This document shows, piece by piece, positions 11,529-24,740 of a stretch of DNA of 64,000 bases (position 1 is its first letter; each line of letters opens with the position of its first letter). Source of the DNA: Azolla caroliniana (lineage: Eukaryota; Polypodiophyta); NCBI GenBank assembly GCA_043228905.1, contig JBHGNT010000045.1:1-64000 (forward strand). The letters run 5' to 3'. The notes under the pieces are model-generated. The model ran no database searches, was not told the origin of the DNA, and saw only the letters and a list, made by a program, of their open reading frames with translations. Both the position numbers and the translations under genes were made by a program.

Positions 11529-14500
11529 CCAGAGTTTTAAAATCTTCATTTTTTAATTCCATATCATAGCTAGCGTTGTTAGCTTCGATTCGCATGTTTG
11601 AACACAAAAATCCGATATCACACAAGCCAGGTATGAACATTTTCATTTACTCAAGGGCTCTTCTCAACTCACTCCTCAAATTTGCTAATTTCGTCATGTC
11701 TCTCGACCAGAGTTTCAAAATCTTGATTTTTTAATTCCATAGCATAGCTAGCGTTGTTAGCTTCGATTCGCATGTTTGAACACAAAAATCCGATATTACA
11801 CGAGCCAGGTATGAACATTTTCATTTACTCAAGGGCTCCTCTCAACTCCCTCCTCATGTTTGCTAATTTTGTCATGTCTCTCGACCTGAGTTTCAAAATC
11901 TTGATGTTTTAATTCCATATCATAGCTAGCGTTGTTAGCTTCGATTCGCATGTTTGAACACAAAAATCCGATATCACACGAGCCAGGTATGAACATTTTC
12001 ATTTACTCAAGGGCTCATCTCAACTCACTACTCAAATTTGGTAATTTCGTCATGTCTCTCGACCAGAGTTTCAAAATCTTGATTTTTTAAGTCCATATCA
12101 TAGCTAGCGTTGTTAGCTTCGATTCGCATGTTTGAACACAAAAATCCGATATTACACGAGCCAGGTATGAACATTTTAATTTACTCAAGGGCTCCTCTCA
12201 ACTCCCTCCTCATGTTTGCTAATTTTGTCATGTCTCTTGACCTGAGTTTCAAAATCTTGATTTTTTAATTCCATATCATTGCTCGCGTTGTTAGCTTCGA
12301 TTCGCATGTTTGAACACAAAAATCCGATATCACACGAGCCAGGTATGAACATTTTAATTTACTGAAGGGCTTCTCTCAACTCCCTCCTCATGTTTGCTAA
12401 TTTCGTCATGTCTCTCGACCAGAGTTTCAAAATCTTGATTTTTTAATTCCATATCATAGCTAGCATTGTTAGCTTCGATTCGCATGTTTGAACACAAAAA
12501 TCTGATATGACACGAGCCAGGTATGAACATTTTCATTTACTCAAGGGCTCTTCTCAACTCACTCCTCAAATTTGGTAATTTCGTCATGTCTCTCGACCTG
12601 AGTTTCAAAATATTGATTTTTTAATTCCATATCATAGCTAGCATTGTTAGCTTCGATTGGCATGTTTGAACACAAAAATCCGATATTACACGAGCCAGGT
12701 ATGAACATTTTCATTTACACAAGGGCTCTTCTCAACTCCCTCCTCAAATTTGGTAATTTCGTCATGTCTCTCGACCTGAGTTTCAAAATCTTGATTTTTT
12801 AATTCCATAGCATAGCTAGCGTTGTTAGCTTCGATTCGCATGTTTGAACAGAAAAATCCGATATTACACCAGCCAGGTATGAACATTTTCATTTACTCAA
12901 GGGCTCCTCTCAACTCACTACTCAAATTTGGTAATTTCATCATGTCTCTCGACCAGAGTTTCAAAATCTTGATTTTTTAATTCCATATCATAGCTAGCAT
13001 TGTTAGCTTCGATTGGCATGTTTGAACACAAAAATACGATATTACACGAGCCAGGTATGAACAGTTTCATTTACTCAAGGGCTCCTCTCAACTCCCTCCT
13101 CAAATTTGGTAATTTCGTCATGTCTCTCGACCAGAGTTTCAAAATCTTGATTTTTTAATTCCATAGCATAGCTAGCGTTGTTAGCTTCGATTCGCATGTT
13201 TGAACACAAAAATCCGATATTACACGAGCCAGGTATGAACATTTTCATTTACTCAAGGGCTCCTCTCAACTCCCTCCTCAAATTTGGTAATTTCGTCATG
13301 TCTCTCGACCAGAGTTTCAAAATCTTGATTTTTTAATTCCATAGCATAGCTAGCGTTGTTAGCTTCGATTCGCATGTTTGAACACAAAAATCCGATATTA
13401 CACGAGCCAGGTATGAACATTTTCATTTACTCAAGGGCTCCTCTCAACTCCCTCCTCATGTTTGCTAATTTTGTCATGTCTCTTGACCTGAGTTTCAAAA
13501 TCTTGATTTTTTAATTCCATATCATAGCTAGCGTTGTTAGCTTCGATTGGCCGTTTGAACACGAAAATCCGATATCACACGAGCCAGGTATGAACATTTT
13601 AATTTACCTCCTGACTCTTCTCAACTCACTCCTCAAATTTGGTAATTTCGTCATGTCTCTCGGATAGAGTTTCAAAATATTGATTTTTTATTTCCATATC
13701 ATAGGTAGTGTTGTTAGCTTTGATTCGCATGTTTGAACACAAAAATCCGATATTACACGAGCCAGGTATGAACATTTTCATTTACTCAAGGGCTCCTCTC
13801 AACTCCCTCCTCAAATTTGCTAATTTCGTCATGTCTCTCGACCTGAGTTTCAAAATCTTGATTTTTTAATTCCATATCATAGCTAGTGTTGTTAGCTTCG
13901 ATACGCATGTTTGAACACAAAAATACGATATGACACGAGCCAGGTATGAACATTTTCATTTACTCAAGGGCTCTTCTCAACTCACTCCTCAAATTTGCTA
14001 ATTTCGTCATGTCTCTCGACCAGAGTTTCAAAATCTTGATTTTTTAATTCCATATCATAGCTAGCGTTGTTAGCTTCGATTCGCATGTTTGAACACGAAA
14101 ATCCGATATTACACGATCCGGGTATGAACATTTTCATTTACTCAAGGGCTCATCTCAACTCACTCCTCAAATTTGGTAATTTCGTCATGTCTCTCGACCA
14201 GAGTTTCGAAATCTTGATTTTTTAAGTCCATATCATAGCTAGCGTTGTTAGCTTCGATTCGCATGTTTGAACACAAAAATCCGATATGACACGAGCCAGG
14301 TATGAACATTTTCATTTACTCAAGGGCTCATCTCAACTCACTACTCAAATTTGCTAATTTCGTCATGTCTCTGGACCCGAGTTTCAAAATCTTGATTTTT
14401 TAAGTCCATATCATAGCTAGCGTTGTTAGCTTCGATTCGCATGTTTGAACACAAAAATCCGATATTACACGAGCCAGGTATGAATATTTTCATTTACTCA

Positions 14501-17049
14501 AGGGCTCCTCTCAACTCCCTCCTCATGTTTGCTAATTTTGTCATGTCTCTCGACCTGAGTTTCAAAATCTTGATTTTTTAATTCCATATCATAGCTAGCG
14601 TTGTTAGCTTCGATTCGTATGTTTGAACACAAAAATCCGATATCACACGAGCCAGGTATGAACATTTTCATTTACTCAAGGGCTCTTCTCAACTCACTCC
14701 TCAAATTTGGTAATTTCGTCATGTCTCTCGACCAGAGTTTTAAAATCTTCATTTTTTAATTCCATATCATAGCTAGCGTTGTTAGCTTCGATTCGCATGT
14801 TTGAACACAAAAATCCGATATCACACAAGCCAGGTATGAACATTTTCATTTACTCAAGGGCTCTTCTCAACTCACTCCTCAAATTTGCTAATTTCGTCAT
14901 GTCTCTCGACCAGAGTTTCAAAATCTTGATTTTTTAATTCCATAGCATAGCTAGCGTTGTTAGCTTCGATTCGCATGTTTGAACACAAAAATCCGATATT
15001 ACACCAGCCAGGTATGAACATTTTCATTTACTCAAGGGCTCCTCTCAACTCCCTCCTCATGTTTGCTAATTTTGTCATGTCTCTCGACCTGAGTTTCAAA
15101 ATCTTGATGTTTTAATTCCATATCATAGCTAGCGTTGTTAGCTTCGATTCGCATGTTTGAACACAAAAATCCGATATCACACGAGCCAGGTATGAACATT
15201 TTCATTTACTCAAGGGCTCATCTCAACTCACTACTCAAATTTGGTAATTTCGTCATGTCTCTCGACCAGAGTTTCAAAATCTTGATTTTTTAAGTCGATA
15301 TCATAGCTAGCGTTGTTAGCTTCGATTCGCATGTTTGAACACAAAAATCCGATATTACACGAGCCAGGTATGAACATTTTAATTTACTCAAGGGCTCCTC
15401 TCAACTCCCTCCTCATGTTTGCTAATTTTGTCATGTCTCTTGACCTGAGTTTCAAAATCTTGATTTTTTAATTCCATATCATAGCTAGCATTGTTAGCTT
15501 CGATTCGCATTTTTGAACACAAAAATCCGATATCACACGAGCCAGGTATGAACATTTTCATTTACTCAAGGGCTCACCTCAACTCACTACTCAAATTTGG
15601 TAATTTCGTCATGTCTCTCGACCAGAGTTTCAAAATCTTGATTTTTTAAGTGCATACCATAGCTAGCGTTGTTAGCTTCGATTCGCATGTTTGAACACAA
15701 ACATCGGATATCACACGAGCCAGGTATGAACATTTTAATTTACTCAAGGGCTCCTCTCAACTCCCTCCTCATGTTTGCTAATTTCGTCATGTCTCTCGAC
15801 CTGTGTTTCAGAATCTTGATTTTTTAAGTCCATATCATAGCTAGCGTTGTTAGCTTCGATTCGCATGTTTGAACACAAAAATCCGATATCACACGAGCCA
15901 GGTATGAACATTTTAATTTACTCAAGGGCTTCTCTCAACTCCCTCCTCATGTTTGCTAATTTCGTCATGTCTCTCGACTTGAGTTTCAAAATCTTGATTT
16001 TTTAATTCCATATCATAGCTAGCATTGTTAGCTTCAATTCGCATGTTTGAACACAAAAATCCGATATGACACGAGCCAGGTATGAACATTTTCATTTACT
16101 CAAGGGCTCTTCTCAACTCACTCCTCAAATTTGGTAATTTCGTCATGTCTCTCGACCTGAGTTTCAAAATATTGATTTTTTAATTCCATATCATAGCTAG
16201 CATTGTTAGCTTCGATTGGCATGTTTGAACACAAAAATCCGATATTACACGAGCCAGGTATGAACATTTTCATTTACTCAAGGGCTCCTCTCAACTCCCT
16301 CCTCAAATTTGGTAATTTCGTCATGTCTCTCGACCAGAGTTTCAAAATCTTGATTTTTTAATTCCATAGCATAGCTAGCGTTGTTAGCTTCGATTCGCAT
16401 GTTTGAACACAAAAATCCGATATTACACCAGCCAGGTATGAACATTTTCATTTACTCAAGGGCTCCTCTCAACTCACTACTCAAATTTGGTAATTTCATC
16501 ATGTCTCTCGACCAGAGTTTCAAAATCTTGATTTATTAAGTCCATATCATAGCTAGCGTTGTTAGCTTCGATTCGCATGTTTGAACACAAACATCGGATA
16601 TCACACGAGCCAGGTATGAACATTTTAATTTACTCAAGGGCTCCTCTCAACTCCCTCCTCATGTTTGCTAATTTCGTCATGTCTCTCGACCTGTGTTTCA
16701 GAATCTTGATTTTTTAAGTCCATATCATAGCTAGCGTTGTTAGCTTCGATTCGCATGTTTGAACACAAAAATCCGATATCACACGAGCCAGGTATGAACA
16801 TTTTAATTTACTCAAGGGCTTCTCTCAACTCCCTCCTCATGTTTGCTAATTTCGTCATGTCTCTCGACTTGAGTTTCAAAATCTTGATTTTTTAATTCCA
16901 TATCATAGCTAGCATTGTTAGCTTCCATTCGCATGTTTGAACACAGAAATCCGATATGACACGAGCCAGGTATGAACATTTTCATTTACTCAAGGGCTCT
17001 TCTCAACTCACTCCTCAAATTTGGTAATTTCGTCATGTCTCTCGACCAG

Positions 17050-20000
17050 AGTTTTAAAATCTTCATTTTTTAATTCCATATCATAGCTAGCGTTGTTAGC
17101 TTCGATTCGCATGTTTGAACACAAAAATCCGATATCACACAAGCCAGGTATGAACATTTTCATTTACTCAAGGGCTCTTCTCAACTCACTCCTCAAATTT
17201 GCTAATTTCGTCATGTCTCTCGACCAGAGTTTCAAAATCTTGATTTTTTAATTCCATAGCATAGCTAGCGTTGTTAGCTTCGATTCGCATGTTTGAACAC
17301 AAAAATCCGATATTACACGAGCCAGGTATGAACATTTTCATTTACTCAAGGGCTCCTCTCAACTCCCTCCTCATGTTTGCTAATTTTGTCATGTCTCTCG
17401 ACCTGAGTTTCAAAATCTTGATGTTTTAATTCCATAATCATAGCTAGCGTTGTTAGCTTCGATTCGCATGTTTGAACACAAAAATCCGATATCACACGAG
17501 CCAGGTATGAACATTTTCATTTACTCAAGGGCTCATCTCAACTCACTACTCAAATTTGGTAATTTCGTCATGTCTCTCGACCAGAGTTTCAAAATCTTGA
17601 TTTTTTAAGTCCATATCATAGCTAGCGTTGTTAGCTTCGATTCGCATGTTTGAACACAAAAATCCGATATTACACGAGCCAGGTATGAACATTTTAATTT
17701 ACTCAAGGGCTCCTCTCAACTCCCTCCTCATGTTTGCTAATTTTGTCATGTCTCTTGACCTGAGTTTCAAAATCTTGATTTTTTAATTCCATATCATAGC
17801 TCGCGTTGTTAGCTTCGATTCGCATGTTTGAACACAAAAATCCGATATCACACGAGCCAGGTATGAACATTTTAATTTACTGAAGGGCTTCTCTCAACTC
17901 CCTCCTCATGTTTGCTAATTTCGTCATGTCTCTCGACCAGAGTTTCAAAATCTTGATTTTTTAATTCCATATCATAGCTAGCATTGTTAGCTTCGATTCG
18001 CATGTTTGAACACAAAAATCTGATATGACACGAGCCAGGTATGAACATTTTAATTTACTCAAGGGCTCTTCTCAACTCACTCCTCAAATTTGGTAATTTC
18101 GTCATGTCTCTCGACCTGAGTTTCAAAATATTGATTTTTTAATTCCATATCATAGCTAGCATTGTTAGCTTCGATTGGCATGTTTGAACACAAAAATCCG
18201 ATATTACACGAGCCAGGTATGAACATTTTCATTTACTCAAGGGCTCTTCTCAACTCCCTCCTCAAATTTGGTAATTTCGTCATGTCTCTCGACCTGAGTT
18301 TCAAAATCTTGATTTTTTAATTCCATAGCATAGCTAGCGTTGTTAGCTTCGATTCGCATGTTTGAACAGAAAAATCCGATATTACACCAGCCAGGTATGA
18401 ACATTTTCATTTACTCAAGGGCTCCTCTCAACTCACTACTCAAATTTGGTAATTTCATCATGTCTCTCGACCAGAGTTTCAAAATCTTGATTTTTTAATT
18501 CCATATCATAGCTAGCATTGTTAGCTTCGATTGGCATGTTTGAACACAAAAATACGATATTACACGAGCCAGGTATGAACAGTTTCATTTACTCAAGGGC
18601 TCCTCTCAACTCCCTCCTCAAATTTGGTAATTTCGTCATGTCTCTCGACCAGAGTTTCAAAATCTTGATTTTTTAATTCCATAGCATAGCTAGCGTTGTT
18701 AGCTTCGATTCGCATGTTTGAACACAAAAATCCGATTTTACACGAGCCAGGTATGAACATTTTCATTTACTCAAGGGCTCCTCTCAACTCCCTCCTCAAA
18801 TTTGGTAATTTCGTCATGTCTCTCGACCAGAGTTTCAAAATCTTGATTTTTTAATTCCATAGCATAGCTAGCGTTGTTAGCTTCGATTCGCATGTTTGAA
18901 CACAAAAATCCGATATTACACGAGCCAGGTATGAACATTTTCATTTACTCAAGGACTCCTCTCAACTCCCTCCTCAAATTTGGTAATTTCATCATGTCTC
19001 TCGACCAGAGTTTCAAAATCTTGATTTATTAAGTCCATATCATAGCTAGCGTTGTTAGCTTCGATTCGCATGTTTGAACACAAACATCAGATATCACACG
19101 AGCCAGGTATGAACATTTTAATTTACTCAAGGGCTCCTCTCAACTCCCTCCTCATGTTTGCTAATTTCGTCATGTCTCTCGACTTGAGTTTTAAAATCTT
19201 CATTTTTTAATTCCATATCATAGCTAGCGTTGTTAGCTTCGATTCGCATGTTTGAACACAAAAATCCGATATCACACGAGCCAGGTATGAACATTTTCAT
19301 TTACTCAAGGGCTCTTCTCAACTCACTCCTCAAATTTGCTAATTTCGTCATGTCTCTCGACCAGAGTTTCAAAATCTTGATTTTTTAATTCCATAGCATA
19401 GCTAGCGTTGTTAGCTTCGATTCGCATGTTTGAACACAAAAATCCGATATTACACCAGCCAGGTATGAACATTTTCATTTACTCAAGGGCTCCTCTCAAC
19501 TCCCTCCTCATGTTTGCTAATTTTGTCATGTCTCTCGACCTGAGTTTCAAAATCTTGATGTTTTAATTCCATAATCATAGCTAGCGTTGTTAGCTTCGAT
19601 TCGCATGTTTGAACACAAAAATCCGATATCACACGAGCCAGGTATGAACATTTTCATTTACTCAAGGGCTCATCTCAACTCACTACTCAAATTTGGTAAT
19701 TTCGTCATGTCTCTCGACCAGAGTTTCAAAATCTTGATTTTTTAAGTCCATATCATAGCTAGCGTTGTTAGCTTCGATTCGCATGTTTGAACACAAAAAT
19801 CCGATATTACACGAGCCAGGTATGAACATTTTAATTTACTCAAGGGCTCCTCTCAACTCCCTCCTCATGTTTGCTAATTTTGTCATGTCTCTTGACCTGA
19901 GTTTCAAAATCTTGATTTTTTAATTCCATATCATAGCTCGCGTTGTTAGCTTCGATTCGCATGTTTGAACACAAAAATCCGATATCACACGAGCCAGGTA

Positions 20001-22075
20001 TGAACATTTTAATTTACTGAAGGGCTTCTCTCAACTCCCTCCTCATGTTTGCTAATTTCGTCATGTCTCTCGACCAGAGTTTCAAAATCTTGATTTTTTA
20101 ATTCCATATCATAGCTAGCATTGTTAGCTTCGATTCGCATGTTTGAACACAAAAATCTGATATGACACGAGCCAGGTATGAACATTTTCATTTACTCAAG
20201 GGCTCTTCTCAACTCACTCCTCAAATTTGGTAATTTCGTCATGTCTCTCGACCTGAGTTTCAAAATATTGATTTTTTAATTCCATATCATAGCTAGCATT
20301 GTTAGCTTCGATTGGCATGTTTGAACACAAAAATCCGATATTACACGAGCCAGGTATGAACATTTTCATTTACTCAAGGGCTCTTCTCAACTCCCTCCTC
20401 AAATTTGGTAATTTCGTCATGTCTCTCGACCTGAGTTTCAAAATCTTGATTTTTTAATTCCATAGCATAGCTAGCGTTGTTAGCTTCGATTCGCATGTTT
20501 GAACAGAAAAATCCGATATTACACCAGCCAGGTATGAACATTTTCATTTACTCAAGGGCTCCTCTCAACTCACTACTCAAATTTGGTAATTTCATCATGT
20601 CTCTCGACCAGAGTTTCAAAATCTTGATTTTTTAATTCCATATCATAGCTAGCATTGTTAGCTTCGATTGGCATGTTTGAACACAAAAATACGATATTAC
20701 ACGAGCCAGGTATGAACAGTTTCATTTACTCAAGGGCTCCTCTCAACTCCCTCCTCAAATTTGGTAATTTCGTCATGTCTCTCGACCAGAGTTTCAAAAT
20801 CTTGATTTTTTAATTCCATAGCATAGCTAGCGTTGTTAGCTTCGATTCGCATGTTTGAACACAAAAATCCGATTTTACACGAGCCAGGTATGAACATTTT
20901 CATTTACTCAAGGGCTCCTCTCAACTCCCTCCTCAAATTTGGTAATTTCGTCATGTCTCTCGACCAGAGTTTCAAAATCTTGATTTTTTAATTCCATAGC
21001 ATAGCTAGCGTTGTTAGCTTCGATTCGCATGTTTGAACACAAAAATCCGATATTACACGAGCCAGGTATGAACATTTTCATTTACTCAAGGACTCCTCTC
21101 AACTCCCTCCTCAAATTTGGTAATTTCATCATGTCTCTCGACCAGAGTTTCAAAATCTTGATTTATTAAGTCCATATCATAGCTAGCGTTGTTAGCTTCG
21201 ATTCGCATGTTTGAACACAAACATCAGATATCACACGAGCCAGGTATGAACATTTTAATTTACTCAAGGGCTCCTCTCAACTCCCTCCTCATGTTTGCTA
21301 ATTTCGTCATGTCTCTCGACTTGAGTTTTAAAATCTTCATTTTTTAATTCCATATCATAGCTAGCGTTGTTAGCTTCGATTCGCATGTTTGAACACAAAA
21401 ATCCGATATCACACGAGCCAGGTATGAACATTTTCATTTACTCAAGGGCTCTTCTCAACTCACTCCTCAAATTTGCTAATTTCGTCATGTCTCTCGACCA
21501 GAGTTTCAAAATCTTGATTTTTTAATTCCATAGCATAGCTAGCGTTGTTAGCTTCGATTCGCATGTTTGAACACAAAAATCCGATATTACACCAGCCAGG
21601 TATGAACATTTTCATTTACTCAAGGGCTCCTCTCAACTCCCTCCTCATGTTTGCTAATTTTGTCATGTCTCTCGACCTGAGTTTCAAAATCTTGATGTTT
21701 TAATTCCATATCATAGCTAGCGTTGTTAGCTTCGATTCGCATGTTTGAACACAAAAATCCGATATCACACGAGCCAGGTATGAACATTTTCATTTACTCA
21801 AGGGCTCATCTCAACTCACTACTCAAATTTGGTAATTTCGTCATGTCTCTCGACCAGAGTTTCAAAATCTTGATTTTTTAAGTCCATATCATAGCTAGCG
21901 TTGTTAGCTTCGATTCGCATGTTTGAACACAAAAATCCGATATTACACGAGCCAGGTATGAACATTTTAATTTACTCAAGGGCTCCTCTCAACTCCCTCC
22001 TCATGTTTGCTAATTTTGTCATGTCTCTTGACCTGAGTTTCAAAATCTTGATTTTTTAATTCCATATCATAGCTA
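17050..22075. repeat. 12-monomer HOR, about 2137 bp, 2.3 copies
   Basis: Copies span about 17050-19187, 19188-21323 and 21324-22075. The agttttaaaatcttc monomer and the tgatgtttt monomer recur at this spacing. The private insertion ccataatcatag at 17434 recurs at 19571, 2137 bp on, and is absent from the third copy. The gattttacac variant near 18735 and aaggactcc near 18952 also recur in the next copy. Few differences were seen, for example taatttac versus catttac near 18051/20188. Copy 1 overlaps the end of the second 31-mer copy. The third copy ends where ctcgcgttg...attcgc is replaced by ctagcgttg...attggc. Confidence 0.9.
17434..17443. other. 1-bp insertion marker (ataatcatag)
   Basis: The usual ccatatcatag reads ccataatcatag, giving a 179-bp monomer. 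The only other copy found is at 19571-19580. The parent 31-mer copy lacks it (near 11917). The insertion therefore arose after the 5.5-kb duplication and before the local 12-mer duplication, which orders the two events. Confidence 0.85.
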
Positions 22076-22749
22076 GCGTTGTTAGCTTCGATTGGCATGT
22101 TTGAACACGAAAATCCGATATCACACGAGCCAGGTATGAACATTTTAATTTACCTCCTAACTCTTCTCAACTCACTCCTCAAATTTGGTAATTTCGTCAT
22201 GTCTCTCGGATAGAGTTTCAAAATATTGATTTTTTATTTCCATATCATAGGTAGTGTTGTTAGCTTTGATTCGCATGTTTGAACACAAAAATCCGATATC
22301 ACACGAGCCAGGTATGAACATTTTCATTTACTCAAGGGCTCACCTCAACTCACTACTCAAATTTGGTAATTTCGTCATGTCTCTCGACCAGAGTATCAAA
22401 ATCTTGATTTTTTAAGTGCATATCATAGCTAGCGTTGTTAGCTTCGATTCGCATGTTTGAACACAAACATCGGATATCACACGAGCCAGGTATGAACATT
22501 TTAATTTACTCAAGGGCTCCTCTCAACTCCCTCCTCATGTTTGCTAATTTCGTCATGTCTCTCGACCTGTGTTTCAAAATCTTGATTTTTTAATTCCATA
22601 TCATAGCTAGCGTTGTTAGCTTCGATTCGCATGTTTGAACACAAAAATCCGATATCACACGAGCCAGGTATGAACATTTTAAGTTACTCAAGGGCTTCTC
22701 TCAACTCCCTCCTCATGTTTGCTAATTTCGTCATGTCTCTCGACTTGAG

Positions 22750-24740
22750 TTTCAAAATCTTGATTTTTTAATTCCATATCATAGCTAGCATTGTTAGCTT
22801 CAATTCGCATGTTTGAACACAAAAATCCGATATGACACGAGCCAGGTATGAACATTTTCATTTACTCAAGGGCTCTTCTCAACTCACTCCTCAAATTTGG
22901 TAATTTCGTCATGTCTCTCGACCTGAGTTTCAAAATATTGATTTTTTAATTCCATATCATAGCTAGCATTGTTAGCTTCGATTGGCATGTTTGAACACAA
23001 AAATCCGATATTACACGAGCCAGGTATGAACATTTTCATTTACTCAAGGGCTCCTCTCAACTCCCTCCTCAAATTTGGTAATTTCGTCATGTCTCTCGAC
23101 CAGAGTTTCAAAATCTTCATTTTTTAATTCCATAGCATAGCTAGCGTTGTTAGCTTCGATTCGCATGTTTGAACACAAAAATCCGATATTACACGAGCCA
23201 GGTATGAACATTTTCATTTACTCAAGGGTTCTTCTCAACTCCCTCCTCATGTTTGCTAATTTTGTCATGTCTCTCGACCTGAGTTTCAAAATCTTGATGT
23301 TTTAATTCCATATCATAGCTAGCGTTGTTAGCTTCGATTCGCATGTTTGAACACAAAAATCCGATATCACACGAGCCAGGTATGAACATTTTCATTTACT
23401 CAAGGGCTCCTCTCAACTCCCTCCTCAGGTTTGCTAATTTCGTCATGTCTCTCGACCTGTGTTTCAAAATCTTGATTTTTTAATTCCATATCATAGCTAG
23501 CGTTGTTAGCTTCGATTCGCATGTTTGAACACAAAAATCCGATATCACACGAGCCAGGTATGAACATTTTAATTTACTGAAGGGCTTCTCTCAACTCCCT
23601 CCTCATGTTTGCTAATTTCGTCATGTCTCTCGACTTGAGTTTCAAAATCTTGATTTTTTAATTCCATATCATAGCTAGCATTGTTAGCTTCGATTCGCAT
23701 GTTTGAACACAAAAATCCGATATGACACGAGCCAGGTATGAACATTTTCATTTACTCAAGGGCTCTTCTCAACTCACTCCTCAAATTTGGTAATTTCGTC
23801 ATGTCTCTTGACCTGAGTTTCAAAATATTGATTTTTTAATTCCATATCATAGCTAGCATTGTTAGCTTCGATTGGCATGTTTGAACACAAAAATCCGATA
23901 TTACACGAGCCAGGTATGAACATTTTCATTTACTCAAGGGCTCCTCTCAACTCCCTCCTCAAATTTGGTAATTTCGTCATGTCTCTCGACCAGAGTTTCA
24001 AAATCTTCATTTTTTAATTCCATAGCATAGCTAGCGTTGTTAGCTTCGATTCGCATGTTTGAACACAAAAATCCGATATTACACGAGCCAGGTATGAACA
24101 TTTTCATTTACTCAAGGGCTCCTCTCAACTCCCTCCTCATGTTTGCTAATTTTGTCATGTCTCTCGACCTGAGTTTCAAAATCTTGATGTTTTAATTCCA
24201 TATCATAGCTAGCGTTGTTAGCTTCGATTCGCATGTTTGAACACAAAAATCCGATATCACACGAGCCAGGTATGAACATTTTCATTTACTCAAGGGCTCC
24301 TCTCAACTCCCTCCTCATGTTTGCTAATTTCGTCATGTCTCTCGACCTGTGTTTCAAAATCTTGATTTTTTAAGTGCATATCATAACTAGCGTTGTTAGC
24401 TTCGATTCGCATGTTTGAACACAAAAATCCGATATCACACGAGCCAGGTATGAACATTTTAATTTACTGAAGGGCTTCTCTCAACTCCCTCCTCATGTTT
24501 GCTAATTTCGTCATGTCTCTCGACCTGAGTTTCAAAATCTTGATTTTTTAATTCCATATCATAGCTAGCATTGTTAGCTTCAATTCGCATGTTTGAACAC
24601 AAAAATCCGATATGACACGAGCCAGGTATGAACATTTTCATTTACTCAAGGGCTCTTCTCAACTCACTCCTCAAATTTGGTAATTTCGTCATGTCTCTCG
24701 ACCTTAGTTTCAAAATATTGATTTTTTAATTCCATATCAT
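22750..24740. repeat. 5-monomer HOR, 890 bp, about 2.2 copies
   Basis: atcttgatgt at 23291 recurs at 24181, and the tttactgaaggg monomer near 23574 recurs near 24464, both 890 bp apart. Approximate copies are 22750-23640, 23641-24530 and a partial one to 24740. Small differences include cctcctcagg (near 23423) versus cctcctcatg, and ttccat versus gtgcat near 24374. The same pair reappears at 33405-34477 as part of the 9836-bp-offset duplication. Confidence 0.85.

Larger units (their letters stand above)
9217..12287. repeat. Nested 13-monomer duplication within the 31-mer
   Basis: The run beginning agagttttaaaatcttc at 9217 recurs at 11531, an offset of 2314 bp (13 x 178). About 760 bp correspond (9217-9975 and 11531-12287), including acacaagcc, the tgatgttttaattcc monomer and the following taatttactc monomer. 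The match breaks at atagctagcattg versus attgctcgcgttg. The duplication is present in both 31-mer copies, so it came before the 5.5-kb duplication. Confidence 0.8.
7910..18950. repeat. 31-monomer HOR, 5517 bp, two copies
   Basis: Two adjacent copies lie at about 7910-13416 and 13417-18950. Paired rare variants at 5517-bp spacing include ggccg (8032/13549), cggatag (8146/13663), acgatccgggt (near 8597/14114), ctggacccg (near 8853/14370), gattcgtatg (near 9086/14603), catttttgaac (near 9991/15508) and cttccattcg (near 11407/16924). I noticed only about nine differences, including catag/catat (8536/14053), gtccata/gtcgata (about 15295), an added a at 17434, and catttac/taatttac near 18051. Identity is therefore above about 99.5%. 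The match ends near 13430/18950. Confidence 0.92.

Noticed and set aside
12686-12892. 68-codon minus-strand open frame
   Set aside because: Same cause: a private tttacacaagg at about 12715 removes the TGA and the frame continues into the next monomer. No matching protein family, and no promoter or splice context that I can see.
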